Made by a program: the position numbers and the translations under genes. The notes under the pieces were generated by a model. The model was not told the DNA's origin. It ran no database searches and was given only the letters and a program-made list of their open reading frames with translations. A DNA stretch of 64,000 nucleotides from Aureobasidium sp. EXF-3400 (taxonomy: Eukaryota > Ascomycota > Dothideomycetes > Dothideales > Saccotheciaceae), in NCBI GenBank assembly GCA_024195585.1, contig SWBL01000162.1, positions 44,684-108,683 on the forward strand, read 5' to 3'. Within the stretch, counting starts at the first letter, position 1. Each line of letters starts with the position of its first letter. Positions 53,516 to 63,003 of the stretch are shown here, piece after piece.

Positions 53516-55531
53516 TCATCGCACAGGGCCGACTTGTATCTGATGTCTGGACATTCTTTCTTGAAGCTGCTGCTGCTTCTGCTTCTCTTGTTCCATCTTG
53601 CGTTGAACCTGTTTCAGTTTGTCGAACCGTCCTTTAGCGCCATGAATCATCTTTGTTATCATGTCTGCCGCTTTGCCTTTGGTGGTATCCTCAGATGTGA
53701 GTTGTTGATGCTCAGGACGAGACTGGTTGAGTCTGGCTAGCTGCGCTGGCGTTGGTGGATATCTGCGCCACGGTGCACTCGTAGCAATGTTCCTGAAAGG
53801 ATAGTGTTTGCCTGCATAGCTGTCGGCGGCATGAATAGCTTCTTCGAATTCGTGTACCTTGGCCAATTCGCGAGGTCTTGCGTAGGGACTTTTGGAGGAG
53901 CCTGCTTGTAACTTTACAACAGTGCTGACAATCCATGGTCGTTCGTAGGTGGTGTCGTCTCGGTGGATCCTCAACGTATCACCACTACCACTCGACAAGA
54001 TAAACCTATCAGTGTCAACCTGAACCCATGCAAATTGACTGATCCGTCTGATGAAGACATCACCTCGAGTGTCCTCGACCAGATCATTTACCGAGTCATA
54101 ATGAGTAAAGGTAATATTGCGAGCTACCTTTATATCTCCCTGATTGATAGCAGAAAGATGACCCATAGCTGAAGAAGCTTCCTCTTCACGTATCTTCTCC
54201 CTCTCACGTTTCTCTCGTGTTGAAGTCATGGATATGACATCTGCACGATCTACCATTTCAGATGGATCAAGACCGAATAAGGTTGGCGAGGTCACAATTC
54301 CTGTTTCCAAAGACGCCACCATGTCAATGACATGGCAATCTTCTTTACCAGGATGCAGTCGCAAACCTCGACCAATCATCTGCACCAAGAGATTGCGAGA
54401 TTTTGTGGGTCGAGCTAGTAGTACGCAGTCGATGTTTGGTATATCAGTACCTTCGGTAAAGATACCGCAATTCAGTAGGACGGGAAATTCTCCATTCTTG
54501 AAAGCATCCAAGCGCTCAGTTCGAATTTGCTTCGGCGTGTCACCGGTAATGAACCTAGCATCAATACCAAAGCGACGAAACATTGCTGTCAAACTCGAGA
54601 CGTGGGCCAGGTCTACACAAAAGACCAAAGTAGCCTTTCTGTCTTGAGCTTTCGCAAGCCATGCTTGAACTGTGATTTGATTGATTTCATCGTTGTTGAC
54701 AGCTTGTGACAAGTCACCGGTCTGAAAGTCTCCTTTCTTTCCAAGCGACCTTACTTTGCTGAGATCTGCTCCAGATTGTACTGTGGTGAAAGAAGCGGTA
54801 GATAGCCAGTCGCCCTCAATCATATCCAGATAGTCTTTGTGATAAACAATCTCATCGATTGCAGCACCTAGTCGGAGGCCATCGTGTCGGGAGAAGGTCG
54901 CAGAAACACCCACCAGAGCGGGGCATTTATTATGGGGATTTTGCGATTCCTCGTCGAGTCTGAAATGCTTGAGAACGTCCAGATACCTTGTAGCAACTAT
55001 GTGATGAGCTTCATCCACGAGTACAAGCTTGAATCGATTCGGGTCGAACTTGCTGAGACGATCTCCAGACATGATACTTTGAATTGAGGCAACTGTTATG
55101 TCAGCCACGCCTGTGGCATGTCTTGAACCCATCTCAATTTCAATCATCTTGTCCGGATATATGTTCTGGCAATGGCGAGCTGCTTGCTCCACCAATTCCC
55201 TACGATGAACCAGAATCAAGGTCTGAGTGGCTTCATGAGTCGGTTCTGGAACTCGTTCGATCAAGTGACTGAAAATGACCGTTTTGCCGCTTCCAGTCGC
55301 CAGCGAGATGCCGAGACGTTTCTGACCGCGGTCAAGGTGTCGTAGGACAGCTTCGATGCATTCTTCTTGATATGATCTCAACTGAATTTGCGGTCTTGGT
55401 GTCGCCGCCACTGGCTGTACGGTGGCATATTGACAAAGATGTGTTTGCTGTATTCGAGACCAGCAAACAGCAGTTCGACGACCTACACAAGATTTTTGCG
55501 AGCTCTTGACGAGCTGCGAGACTCTGAACAT
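53516..55531 (-). CDS. IRC3: Mitochondrial DEAD/H-box helicase IRC3
   Basis: Superfamily 2 helicase that in yeast maintains mitochondrial DNA. Single exon, 671 residues from ATG at 55531. The N-terminus is basic and Ser-rich ([20 protein letters not shown]), a likely mitochondrial presequence. Motif Q-like [12 protein letters not shown] leads to Walker A ATGSGKT (Lys83), motif Ia [15 protein letters not shown] at 173-176 and motif [12 protein letters not shown]. Motifs IV-VI follow, including [16 protein letters not shown] and [15 protein letters not shown]. The C-terminal 200 residues are less conserved, ending in a Gln/Lys-rich helix ([18 protein letters not shown]). It is divergent from RRN5, about 200 bases away. 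Confidence 0.92.
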   Translation of the reverse strand: MFRVSQLVKSSQKSCVGRRTAVCWSRIQQTHLCQYATVQPVAATPRPQIQLRSYQEECIEAVLRHLDRGQKRLGISLATGSGKTVIFSHLIERVPEPTHEATQTLILVHRRELVEQAARHCQNIYPDKMIEIEMGSRHATGVADITVASIQSIMSGDRLSKFDPNRFKLVLVDEAHHIVATRYLDVLKHFRLDEESQNPHNKCPALVGVSATFSRHDGLRLGAAIDEIVYHKDYLDMIEGDWLSTASFTTVQSGADLSKVRSLGKKGDFQTGDLSQAVNNDEINQITVQAWLAKAQDRKATLVFCVDLAHVSSLTAMFRRFGIDARFITGDTPKQIRTERLDAFKNGEFPVLLNCGIFTEGTDIPNIDCVLLARPTKSRNLLVQMIGRGLRLHPGKEDCHVIDMVASLETGIVTSPTLFGLDPSEMVDRADVISMTSTREKREREKIREEEASSAMGHLSAINQGDIKVARNITFTHYDSVNDLVEDTRGDVFIRRISQFAWVQVDTDRFILSSGSGDTLRIHRDDTTYERPWIVSTVVKLQAGSSKSPYARPRELAKVHEFEEAIHAADSYAGKHYPFRNIATSAPWRRYPPTPAQLARLNQSRPEHQQLTSEDTTKGKAADMITKMIHGAKGRFDKLKQVQRKMEQEKQKQQQLQERMSRHQIQVGPVR

Positions 55532-55736
55532 TCGGTTGACCGTACAATGTTGTCAGATGCGAAAGATGATGCTTCCCGTTTAGGCGATGTTCTCGTGGAT
55601 GGAAAGACAAGCATTATGTAAGCGCCAAGACTTTTGCTGATCTGCGCTTTCCTCTCACATGCAATGTTTTGATGCTCGAAAAATAATTGGTTTTCATCTC
55701 ACGTTGGGTCTTATTCTTCGTGACACGGATTATGGG

Positions 55737-58478
55737 ATGAGCGACATCGAAACCGACGGTGGATCGGCCCACGATAACGAAGACCAAATCAACCATCTCC
55801 AAGAAGACTCTGGATCCGAATATCAAGGCGAAGACAACGACCAAAGCGATGATGCAGCAAATTCTGTACGAAGTGAGCGTAGTGGAACGAGCAATCGGTC
55901 AAGGAACTCTGCATCACCAAGGAAGTCAAAACCCAAGGAAAATCACAAACCGTCGATCACGAAAAGCACAAAGGCCACCTACAGCGATGCCTATCGAGAC
56001 TTTTATAATGCAGAGCTCGAAGAGCTGATCCATCCAGTTCATGCCATTACTCATGCATTATCAGCATCTGAGATCGGAGTGGCTGTCTGGACCCCTTTGG
56101 AGAAAGAAGTTCTGTTCCGAAAGGTCTCGGCTCTGGGCAAAGACGACATCAAGGGAATCTCAAGCGCAATCAGGACCAAATCAGAGACTGAAGTACGCCA
56201 ATATCTGTCACTGCTCGACCAAGGAACCGTCGAGGGCAACGTAACCAAAGCACTGCCTGTGTTTTCTGCTGCAGACGTATCCCCTGCTTTTGAAGTGAGC
56301 AAGCAGTCAGAAGAGCTGCTTGAAGAGTACGCAAATGGTCTGGCTCAATATCAGAAAAGGAGTGATCAGAAGCGGGAGAAGAAGAGGCATGGTGACTACT
56401 GGCTTCTGACCGAAGAGGTTGCGCAAGAGGTCGAGGAACAAGTCATGGCACGTGATGGGTCTTACAAAAAGTCAGGGCTGCATGATGAGGTTGAGAATGA
56501 AGACGATGATCTGGAAAGTGCTGGAAGCGACCAAGAGACTGCTAACACGGACGTCGAATCCGGTCAGGAAGACCCTAGAACAGATACCGAAGACGAACCA
56601 GATCCCTCCGGAGAAGCGACAGCACGGAATAAGGAGCTAAATCAGCAATGTCCCGAACCCCTTGAAGACCTGATGGTTCCTGCAGCTGATCTCCTGGACC
56701 TTCCCATGTGGCTTCGACTATCTCGTTTATTCATGTATCAATCTTCAGAACTGGGCGACAGCTGGGACAAACTCATCACCTCTCGTCATGAAACTCCTTC
56801 CATGTACCACACTGCTTTTCAGGATTTCCACAATTTGACTGTCAGTTTGACAAGGCGTGTTGTACAGGCCACGATCTTCCAAACAATGACTCGTCTGCGA
56901 GCACGCGACAAGGACCAACCAGGCGCCAGAGTTACAACAACCGATGTACGCGCGGCGACCGAGATTCTAGATCTGCAACCTAACCCACGCAAATTCTGGG
57001 CAAGTGTACCAAGAAAACATGGGCTTCGAGTCTACGAGCGAGGATCCAAGTTCGCCAGAGGTCAATCTAGGGCTGGAATTGAGCTCAGTCTGGAAGAAGC
57101 AGAAGAGAGGCTGGGCGCTGGTAATGCGTCTGTCGCTACAGAAACGGACGACGATGTTGTGCAAACAGTCGAGGACGATACTGAGGAAGACGTTCTCGAC
57201 CCTGACCAATACTACAACGATCCCGAGCTTTGGACAGAAGCATCCGACACCGAAGACGAAACGCCTATTGATGTACCTGACGACCAACACTCAGATGCTT
57301 CTGATGACGACGAAGCCGCCTACCATCCGACTGACGACGAAGAAGCACAAGAAGCTGCAAAAAAGAAACGTCACAGAAAAGGGCGGATGGAGAGAAACTT
57401 TCAAAGAGCTCATGATGCATATCTGGAAGCTGTTGATCAAGAAATTAGCAGAGTTCACGAGGTTGGAATGTGGGACACCCTTGGTGCAGCGCCCCCCAAT
57501 GACATCAAGAACGAAGAGGTGGAGATCCCGCGCCAACCAGTTATCAAGCGTCGACTCTCAGATACCGCCAACTGGAGAGATGGCTTCGAGTATCATTCAC
57601 CGTGGGAGTTAGGGTTTGACACTGTGCAGCCGGAGGCATTTTCAAGTATGCACAAGCGAGGTGAACATTCGAGAAAACGAAGACGAATGGCTTATGAACA
57701 TCTCGAACGAGAGGGTCTCATCATACTGCCTCAACAAGCACCAGAAACCACTGTCGTCAAGAAGAGTACCAAGCCAACTCAAGTTGATACGGAGATGCAA
57801 GATGCTCCCTCAGAGGAAACACCACATGTTACGACAGAAACTTTCGACGATGGAGTGCCGAGAAAGAAGCGGCCAGCTCCCGTTCACAAAGCCTTGAGTA
57901 GAGCTTCCTCGATCTTGAGCAGTAGTAAAGCTTTGAGCAGAGCTTCTTCAGTGCGAGAAGGCTCACACGATTCCTTCGTCAGCGCGAGATCGGCACCAAC
58001 AAACCTTACTTTGCTGAATAAATTGACGAAGCGCACGCCGGCTCAGCAAATCGAAGAGGACCTTAGAAGAGCTGAGGAGGAGCGCAAGGCAGAGGAAACG
58101 CGACGACAGGCTGAAGAGCAGGTCCGGGAAGAGAAACGAAAAGCTAGAGCCGCTCGAAAAGCACTGTCGGAGGAAGAGAAGTTGGCATTGAAGAGAGAGG
58201 CGCAAGAAAAGAAGGCTCGGAAAGCACAAGAGAACAGACGAAATGAGGAAAGAAAAAGGCTTGCCGCTGAAGAAAAGCAAAGGGCCAAAGAAGAGAAGCG
58301 AAAAGTTAGAGAAGAGGAGGAAGGTGCGAGAGAACTGAGACGGACGGCTAAAACGGAGAAGCGCAATGCCGAGCAGGCTGAAGCTGCCCGTGAAGAGACC
58401 AATGTCGAACATGAAGAAGACACAACACGTTCGACAAAGCCTCGAAGCAAAAAGGCGAAAAGGAAGTCTGGATTCTAG
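55737..58478 (+). CDS. RRN5: RNA polymerase I upstream activating factor subunit Rrn5-like
   Basis: Predicted nuclear rDNA transcription factor. Single exon, 913 residues from ATG at 55737 (MSDIETDGG); an in-frame ATG further upstream at 55659 would add 26 residues that look like leader sequence. An acidic Ser-rich N-terminus is followed by YRDFYNAELEELIHP and a SANT/Myb-like segment WTPLEKEVLFRKVSALGKDD, both characteristic of fungal Rrn5. A helical domain (about 320-470) includes DLPMWLRLSRLFMYQS and FHNLTVSLTRRVVQAT. Two acidic stretches and a long, strongly charged C-terminal helix (LRRAEEERKAEETRRQAEEQ) follow; the helix is far longer than in yeast. The stop is nine bases from the convergent 2EXR-like gene. 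Confidence 0.8.
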   Translation: MSDIETDGGSAHDNEDQINHLQEDSGSEYQGEDNDQSDDAANSVRSERSGTSNRSRNSASPRKSKPKENHKPSITKSTKATYSDAYRDFYNAELEELIHPVHAITHALSASEIGVAVWTPLEKEVLFRKVSALGKDDIKGISSAIRTKSETEVRQYLSLLDQGTVEGNVTKALPVFSAADVSPAFEVSKQSEELLEEYANGLAQYQKRSDQKREKKRHGDYWLLTEEVAQEVEEQVMARDGSYKKSGLHDEVENEDDDLESAGSDQETANTDVESGQEDPRTDTEDEPDPSGEATARNKELNQQCPEPLEDLMVPAADLLDLPMWLRLSRLFMYQSSELGDSWDKLITSRHETPSMYHTAFQDFHNLTVSLTRRVVQATIFQTMTRLRARDKDQPGARVTTTDVRAATEILDLQPNPRKFWASVPRKHGLRVYERGSKFARGQSRAGIELSLEEAEERLGAGNASVATETDDDVVQTVEDDTEEDVLDPDQYYNDPELWTEASDTEDETPIDVPDDQHSDASDDDEAAYHPTDDEEAQEAAKKKRHRKGRMERNFQRAHDAYLEAVDQEISRVHEVGMWDTLGAAPPNDIKNEEVEIPRQPVIKRRLSDTANWRDGFEYHSPWELGFDTVQPEAFSSMHKRGEHSRKRRRMAYEHLEREGLIILPQQAPETTVVKKSTKPTQVDTEMQDAPSEETPHVTTETFDDGVPRKKRPAPVHKALSRASSILSSSKALSRASSVREGSHDSFVSARSAPTNLTLLNKLTKRTPAQQIEEDLRRAEEERKAEETRRQAEEQVREEKRKARAARKALSEEEKLALKREAQEKKARKAQENRRNEERKRLAAEEKQRAKEEKRKVREEEEGARELRRTAKTEKRNAEQAEAAREETNVEHEEDTTRSTKPRSKKAKRKSGF

Positions 58479-58487
58479 TAAGACCTT

Positions 58488-59258
58488 CTAACCCATCACA
58501 CGCTGAAACACGGTATCGGCGTCCTTATAAACTTCAGGATCTGCATCTCTACCATCGACAAGGATTTCAAACCAACCATGACCTTCTCTGAACCTACAAC
58601 TACACAACTTGCCACCCCATCTTAGCAAGCGGCTGATCAAGCTCCGGTATATAACCTTCCAGACGACATCGTTGAAACAATCATCTTCATTTCTCACGAC
58701 TACTCTTTGAACATTGTGTAGGTTCTTCAGCGTCTCGGATAAGGTGTAGGATAAAGTGTGTGCAGAATCCAAGTCTGCTATCTCGGCATAATGGCGATCA
58801 TATTGCGCAGGACGTCGTGGGACGAGGACCAATGTGTCGAGCGAGAGATGTGGGTTGCCAAAGGGTACACCATTCCAAGACTCGTTTAGGGCGCGTAGAC
58901 GATTGATGCGACCGACCAGTGTGATGTGTCTAAGTTGCTTTGCAAGTGGTGGTGGTAGATTTGCAGTACAGAGACGCGCGAAGGCTTCTGGATCGGCGTA
59001 GAGGCCACCGATAGCGAAGGAGGTGCGTTGGAGATGCAGCAGCTGTGTTTCTCTGTGCATCTGACGGCATGTGAGGAGCAAAGGTTGCGCAGGTGTCGAT
59101 GTGGTCTCGTCTAGACTCGAAGGCTTGCCCAGATCGGCGAGACTTGGTCGCGAGCGAGGAGTGTCATTGGTTGTACAGGTGTAGGGACATGATTCGATGA
59201 ACAAAAGGTCATAGATCTGGTTGCGCAGTTCAGCGGGGAGGGTGAGTAGGGATGGCAT
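58488..59258 (-). CDS. 2EXR/F-box-like domain protein, distant member
   Basis: 256 residues from ATG at 59258 (SLLTLPAELRNQIYDLLFIE at the start of the domain); an upstream frame is open to 59354 but lacks a convincing start context. Family features: LPAELRNQIYDLLF, then LLLTCRQMHRETQLL, and a Cys-containing C-terminal part. It lacks the HPLMRTS and C-S-x-E-W blocks of the cluster near 3-10 kb, so it is not part of that recent expansion. Function unknown. It lies nine bases from the stop of RRN5. Confidence 0.68.
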   Translation of the reverse strand: MPSLLTLPAELRNQIYDLLFIESCPYTCTTNDTPRSRPSLADLGKPSSLDETTSTPAQPLLLTCRQMHRETQLLHLQRTSFAIGGLYADPEAFARLCTANLPPPLAKQLRHITLVGRINRLRALNESWNGVPFGNPHLSLDTLVLVPRRPAQYDRHYAEIADLDSAHTLSYTLSETLKNLHNVQRVVVRNEDDCFNDVVWKVIYRSLISRLLRWGGKLCSCRFREGHGWFEILVDGRDADPEVYKDADTVFQRVMG

Positions 59259-59661
59259 GATGGGTTCGTGTGCATTAATGATAATGAGAGGGTTGCTATC
59301 GAGTACCGAGCAAAAAGGACATTGATGTACACATGACGATAAGAGAAACGACATCGGAGTTATCGGATAAAGGCAGTTCAGCCAAGTTGATTAGCACAAG
59401 GTCCTGCTCGGCACGCATTAACCTAGACGGTGTGTTCTGCAAATTGCCAGCGTGCTGATCTCATGTCAACTGTTCTTGATCATTTCCAAATCAAAAGTCC
59501 ATTGTGGCAGTGTTGTGAGCAATTGGTCAGGAGGTGTGTGAGGCTCCGAGGCCACTTGCCCATGACGTCGGGGCCAGCTTTGATCTACCAAGTTTGGCAG
59601 CAATCCATGCCCTCCAAACCATGAATACTCGCCGTCCTCTACAAACACAACCGACGCGACT
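59259..59661. promoter_or_regulatory. Divergent promoter of 2EXR-like and TEP1 genes
   Basis: 400 bases between divergent starts. No clear TATA box or other named element was seen. Confidence 0.4.
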
Positions 59662-61203
59662 ATGGCTTCAATCCTCCGCCAGATAGTCGCCGGCCCTCGC
59701 GCCCAACACCCCGAAGCGGGACTCGACCTCTGCTATGTAACCGACAACATCATCGCAACCTCTGGCCCTAGCGGCACATACCCCCAACTCGCCTACCGCA
59801 ACCCGCTCTCCCAACTCGTCGCCTTCCTCGATAAGAAACATGGAGACAACTGGGCCATTTGGGAGTTCCGCGCCGAGGGAACTGGCTACCCTGACTCTGA
59901 GGTCTATGGCCGTGTCAAGCATTACCCATGGCCTGATCACCATCCCCCACCGTTCGCTCTGATTCCATTGATTATGGCTAGTATGCACAACTGGCTGAAG
60001 GAAAACAAAGAGAGGGTTGCTGTTGTACACTGTAAAGCTGGCAAGGGACGCAGTGGCTCCATGAGTTGCAGCTACTTGATCTCGGAAGAAGGCTGGAAGG
60101 CTGAAGACGCGCTTCGCAGGTTCACAGAGCGCAGAATGCGGCCGGGCTTTGGTGCTGGTGTTAGCATTCCTAGCCAGTTGCGCTGGATCAGCTATGTCGA
60201 TCGCTGGACACAACACAAGAAAGTCTACGTCGAGCGCGAGATTCAGGTCATGGAGGTGCACGTCTGGGGCTTGAGAGACGGTGTCAAAGTCAGTATTGAG
60301 GGTTTTGTCGATGAAGGACGTGTCATCAAAAATTTCCATACTTTCTCAAAGAAAGAGCGCGAAATTGTTCGTGGTGGCATCAAGAAATCTGGTGGCTTTG
60401 CCGATGCTGTCACAGCAGTCATGGGCATGAACAACGCTGAGAAGAATCTACATCTGAAAGAAGCCGAGAACATGGAAAAGGAGGAAAAGGAAAAGGCTAC
60501 ACAAGGCGAAGTCACCAACCATAAGCTACACAACGCTACAGGAGATGTCATCTTCAGACCATCACAACCCGTCATTCTTCCTACTAGCGACGTCAACATC
60601 GACTTTGAGAGGAGAAACAAAGCAGGCTATGGTATGAGCATGGTAACAGCCGTCGCCCATGTCTGGTTCAACTGCTTCTTCGAAGGCCAAGGTCCCGAAA
60701 ACGCCACTGCAAACCAACCCCCCGCCTCCTCTGGTGTCTATGAAATCGACTGGGAAGCCATGGACGGTATAAAAGGCAGTCTCAAAAAGGGCACAAAAGG
60801 CTTTGACAAACTCGCCGTGGTCTGGAAAGCCGTCGAGGAACCCGCACGTGGCAGAAGAGCTAGTGTAGTCATCACTGAACCACCTCCTGGCACCGAAGTC
60901 CCCGAGACAGGACCTGCAGACTGGAGAGGTCATGACTTCAACAACCCTTCGCCTGGCCGAAACAGAAATCTCGGCTTGAGGACTGAGACACCAGCAAGTA
61001 GGGATGTCAGTCAAGCAAGCAGCACAAGAGAAGAAGATGGCATTGGAAGCGATACCGAAGGTGTGCAAACCTATGTTAATGGTGGCGCTAAAGGGCATGA
61101 TCAGGTTGCACACGAGAAACAGGTTCAGGTGGAAAGGAAAAAGGGTCCGTTGCCGTTGAGTAGAGATCTCCCTGGCCCTGAGCATGAATTTGCTGATGCG
61201 TAG
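59662..61203 (+). CDS. TEP1: PTEN/TEP1-type lipid phosphatase
   Basis: PtdIns(3,4,5)P3 3-phosphatase homologue. Single exon, 513 residues. The catalytic domain begins with LDLCYVTDNIIATSGPSG, a PTEN hallmark. The WPD-loop equivalent is WPDH with Asp92. The P-loop at 123-132 reads HCKAGKGRSG, with nucleophile Cys124 and Arg130; the usual Thr after Arg is Ser here, as in many dual-specificity phosphatases. The two Lys that read the inositol head group are kept. A C2-like region (about 195-400) is interrupted by a charged insert (NMEKEEKEKATQGE). The tail is disordered. No PDZ-type end. It may act in morphogenesis or starvation signalling, by analogy with other fungi. Confidence 0.9.
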   Translation: MASILRQIVAGPRAQHPEAGLDLCYVTDNIIATSGPSGTYPQLAYRNPLSQLVAFLDKKHGDNWAIWEFRAEGTGYPDSEVYGRVKHYPWPDHHPPPFALIPLIMASMHNWLKENKERVAVVHCKAGKGRSGSMSCSYLISEEGWKAEDALRRFTERRMRPGFGAGVSIPSQLRWISYVDRWTQHKKVYVEREIQVMEVHVWGLRDGVKVSIEGFVDEGRVIKNFHTFSKKEREIVRGGIKKSGGFADAVTAVMGMNNAEKNLHLKEAENMEKEEKEKATQGEVTNHKLHNATGDVIFRPSQPVILPTSDVNIDFERRNKAGYGMSMVTAVAHVWFNCFFEGQGPENATANQPPASSGVYEIDWEAMDGIKGSLKKGTKGFDKLAVVWKAVEEPARGRRASVVITEPPPGTEVPETGPADWRGHDFNNPSPGRNRNLGLRTETPASRDVSQASSTREEDGIGSDTEGVQTYVNGGAKGHDQVAHEKQVQVERKKGPLPLSRDLPGPEHEFADA

Positions 61204-61441
61204 CGCAGAATGATTTGACTGCCTTTGATGGGTTTGATGAGGTGATGATTTTGGAGCGGGTGTGAGGGTTATTGAAGCATTGGTTTGATTGTTCATGGTT
61301 TGTGTTTTCTTCTTGTCTCTTTAGACCATGATACCATTTTCTTCTTGAAGCACTGTTGTGTTATCTTCTCCTTGTCGAGCTTTGTGGAATTATTCGTCGA
61401 TCTTGTTGTTTCATGTCTCCTTCTGCTCCTGTCTCTCATGT
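61204..61441. terminator. 3' flank between convergent genes
   Basis: T-rich on both sides of the midpoint; no defined polyadenylation signal is named. Shared terminator region of TEP1 and the NmrA-like gene. Confidence 0.35.
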
Positions 61442-62396
61442 CTAATTATGTCCTGACTTGATCTCGTCGACTCTCATCTTGACCCATTCCTCGTACCCAG
61501 TTGGTTCTCTACCCAAAAGCCATCCCAACACATTATTGTTTCCTATCAGTCCTCTCTCGTTGTAGTACAAGAACATCCTGGAACCAATCTCTTTCATTGC
61601 CTTTGGCGGTTCCTTGCCCCCATTGATCATCTTGATGCTTGTGTTGACCGCATCCTCGAATCCCTTTTGCTCTGCTTTGACCTCTTTTCCTAGCATTTTG
61701 CTCACTATATCGCAAACTTGGATATAGTTCAACGGAGAAGCCGTGCTAACCAATTGATAAGTAGCAGCTATATGTTTCTCCCTCTGCTCCAGCACTTTGG
61801 CAGCCGCTTCTCCTATATCCCTGGTCGTCACAAACGAAAACTTGGTCGCTGGGTCCCAATTACAGGGATAGATTGGGTTTTCGTCTTGGATTAGTTTTGC
61901 CAGTGGGAGCATTTCCATCATGTGCGTTGGTTGGAGGATTGTATAGTTGAGGCTGGAATCGATTAGGTATTCCTCGACGTAGCGTTTGCAGTCGTGGTTT
62001 AGCAGTTTGCGCAGGATGGGGTGGATCACACTGCTGTACACCAAATGTGTGAAAGGACCGTTCGAGGCTTGTTGGGCGAGACAAGCGTCGATGAAGGTTG
62101 TGCCCAGAGTTGTTTCGTGTGGGTGGAAGGGAGGCAGGACTAGCCAACACACAGTAACGTCTTTGAGGATTCGCGTGCAGTCGGTTGCATTGAAGAGGTC
62201 TGCTTGAACGACTTCAGTACCTGGATATTTCTCAGAGAGCGATTTTGCTGAGGTGCTGCTGTTGCATTGCAAGCGGATATTCTTGTATGTCTTGAGGATG
62301 TGAGGGATCAAAGCTGAGGATGTGAGGGATCAAAGCTGAGGATTGCTTTCCCGAGGCACAAGTGATGAGGATGAGGTCTTTTTTAACGTCTGGCAT
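61442..62396 (-). pseudogene. NmrA-like NAD(P)-binding protein, frame broken by a 22-bp tandem duplication
   Basis: NmrA/atypical SDR family, NAD(P)-sensing or reductase-like proteins. The frame starts at ATG 62396 with PDVKKDLILITCASGKQSSA, the nucleotide-binding loop, but after ALIPHIL it enters a second copy of the same 22 bases (62293-62336), shifts frame and soon stops. Immediately after the duplication the second frame carries on with NIRLQCNSSTSAKSLSEKYP and continues to NmrA-type blocks such as LVYSSVIHPILRKLLNHDCK and FVTTRDIGEAAAKVLE. The total length less 22 is a multiple of three, 310 codons plus stop. No ATG lies near the start of the downstream part. It may be a loss-of-function allele or an assembly error. 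All later sequence looks undamaged. Confidence 0.72.
62293..62336. repeat. Perfect 22-bp tandem duplication inside the NmrA-like gene
   Basis: Two identical head-to-tail copies, 62293-62314 and 62315-62336, each beginning TGAGGATGTGAGGG. The absence of any difference between copies suggests a very recent event. The length is not a multiple of three. Confidence 0.95.
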
Positions 62397-63003
62397 GTTT
62401 GCAATGTGATGGTCTTTCACGTTGTGATACGATCAATGAGAGAGAGGTTTTTGGGAGGGAATGTTGTGGTGTTTTGGTGTGAGCTTGTCAGATTATACGT
62501 CATGCGGCATCGATGATACTCGGTCTCGGGGTTAGAACAAAACCCGACCTATCTGGTATGGTTGAAGACTGCGTGAATCGACATACAGTACAATCGAGCA
62601 ACAATATGAAACCTCGTCATCTTGAATGATGGTTGTGAGCACATATCTGTCAGGAGCAGGGTGTTAGGATTAGCAGCTTCGAGATGGCAGTTCCGAGCTT
62701 CGAGCTCTAATTCCGGTGGCTTTCTGGGCCAAAGGAATGTTTAGCAGACTCCTCACAAGCTAGAATGCTTGAGCTGCTTTGCCATGGCATCCTCTCATCC
62801 GGAAGGATCAGGACCTGCAGGAATGAGGAGGAATAAATCCAAGAGTTGGTGGTGGAGGGTCTCGATTGGACATGCCAAGTTGTGCCGGACACGATCGGAC
62901 GGATCAATCGCATGGCTCGAGCTTCTTTCGCCGAGAGGCACAACATCTTTGAGTTCCATCATCCGTCCCTCTACAGCTTCTTGTCCAACAAACCCTCATC
63001 AAC
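62397..63003. promoter_or_regulatory. Divergent promoter of NmrA-like and malate dehydrogenase genes
   Basis: 600 bases between divergent starts. No other gene is supported. The last 60 bases before the MDH start are C/T-rich, as expected for a highly expressed gene. Confidence 0.45.
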
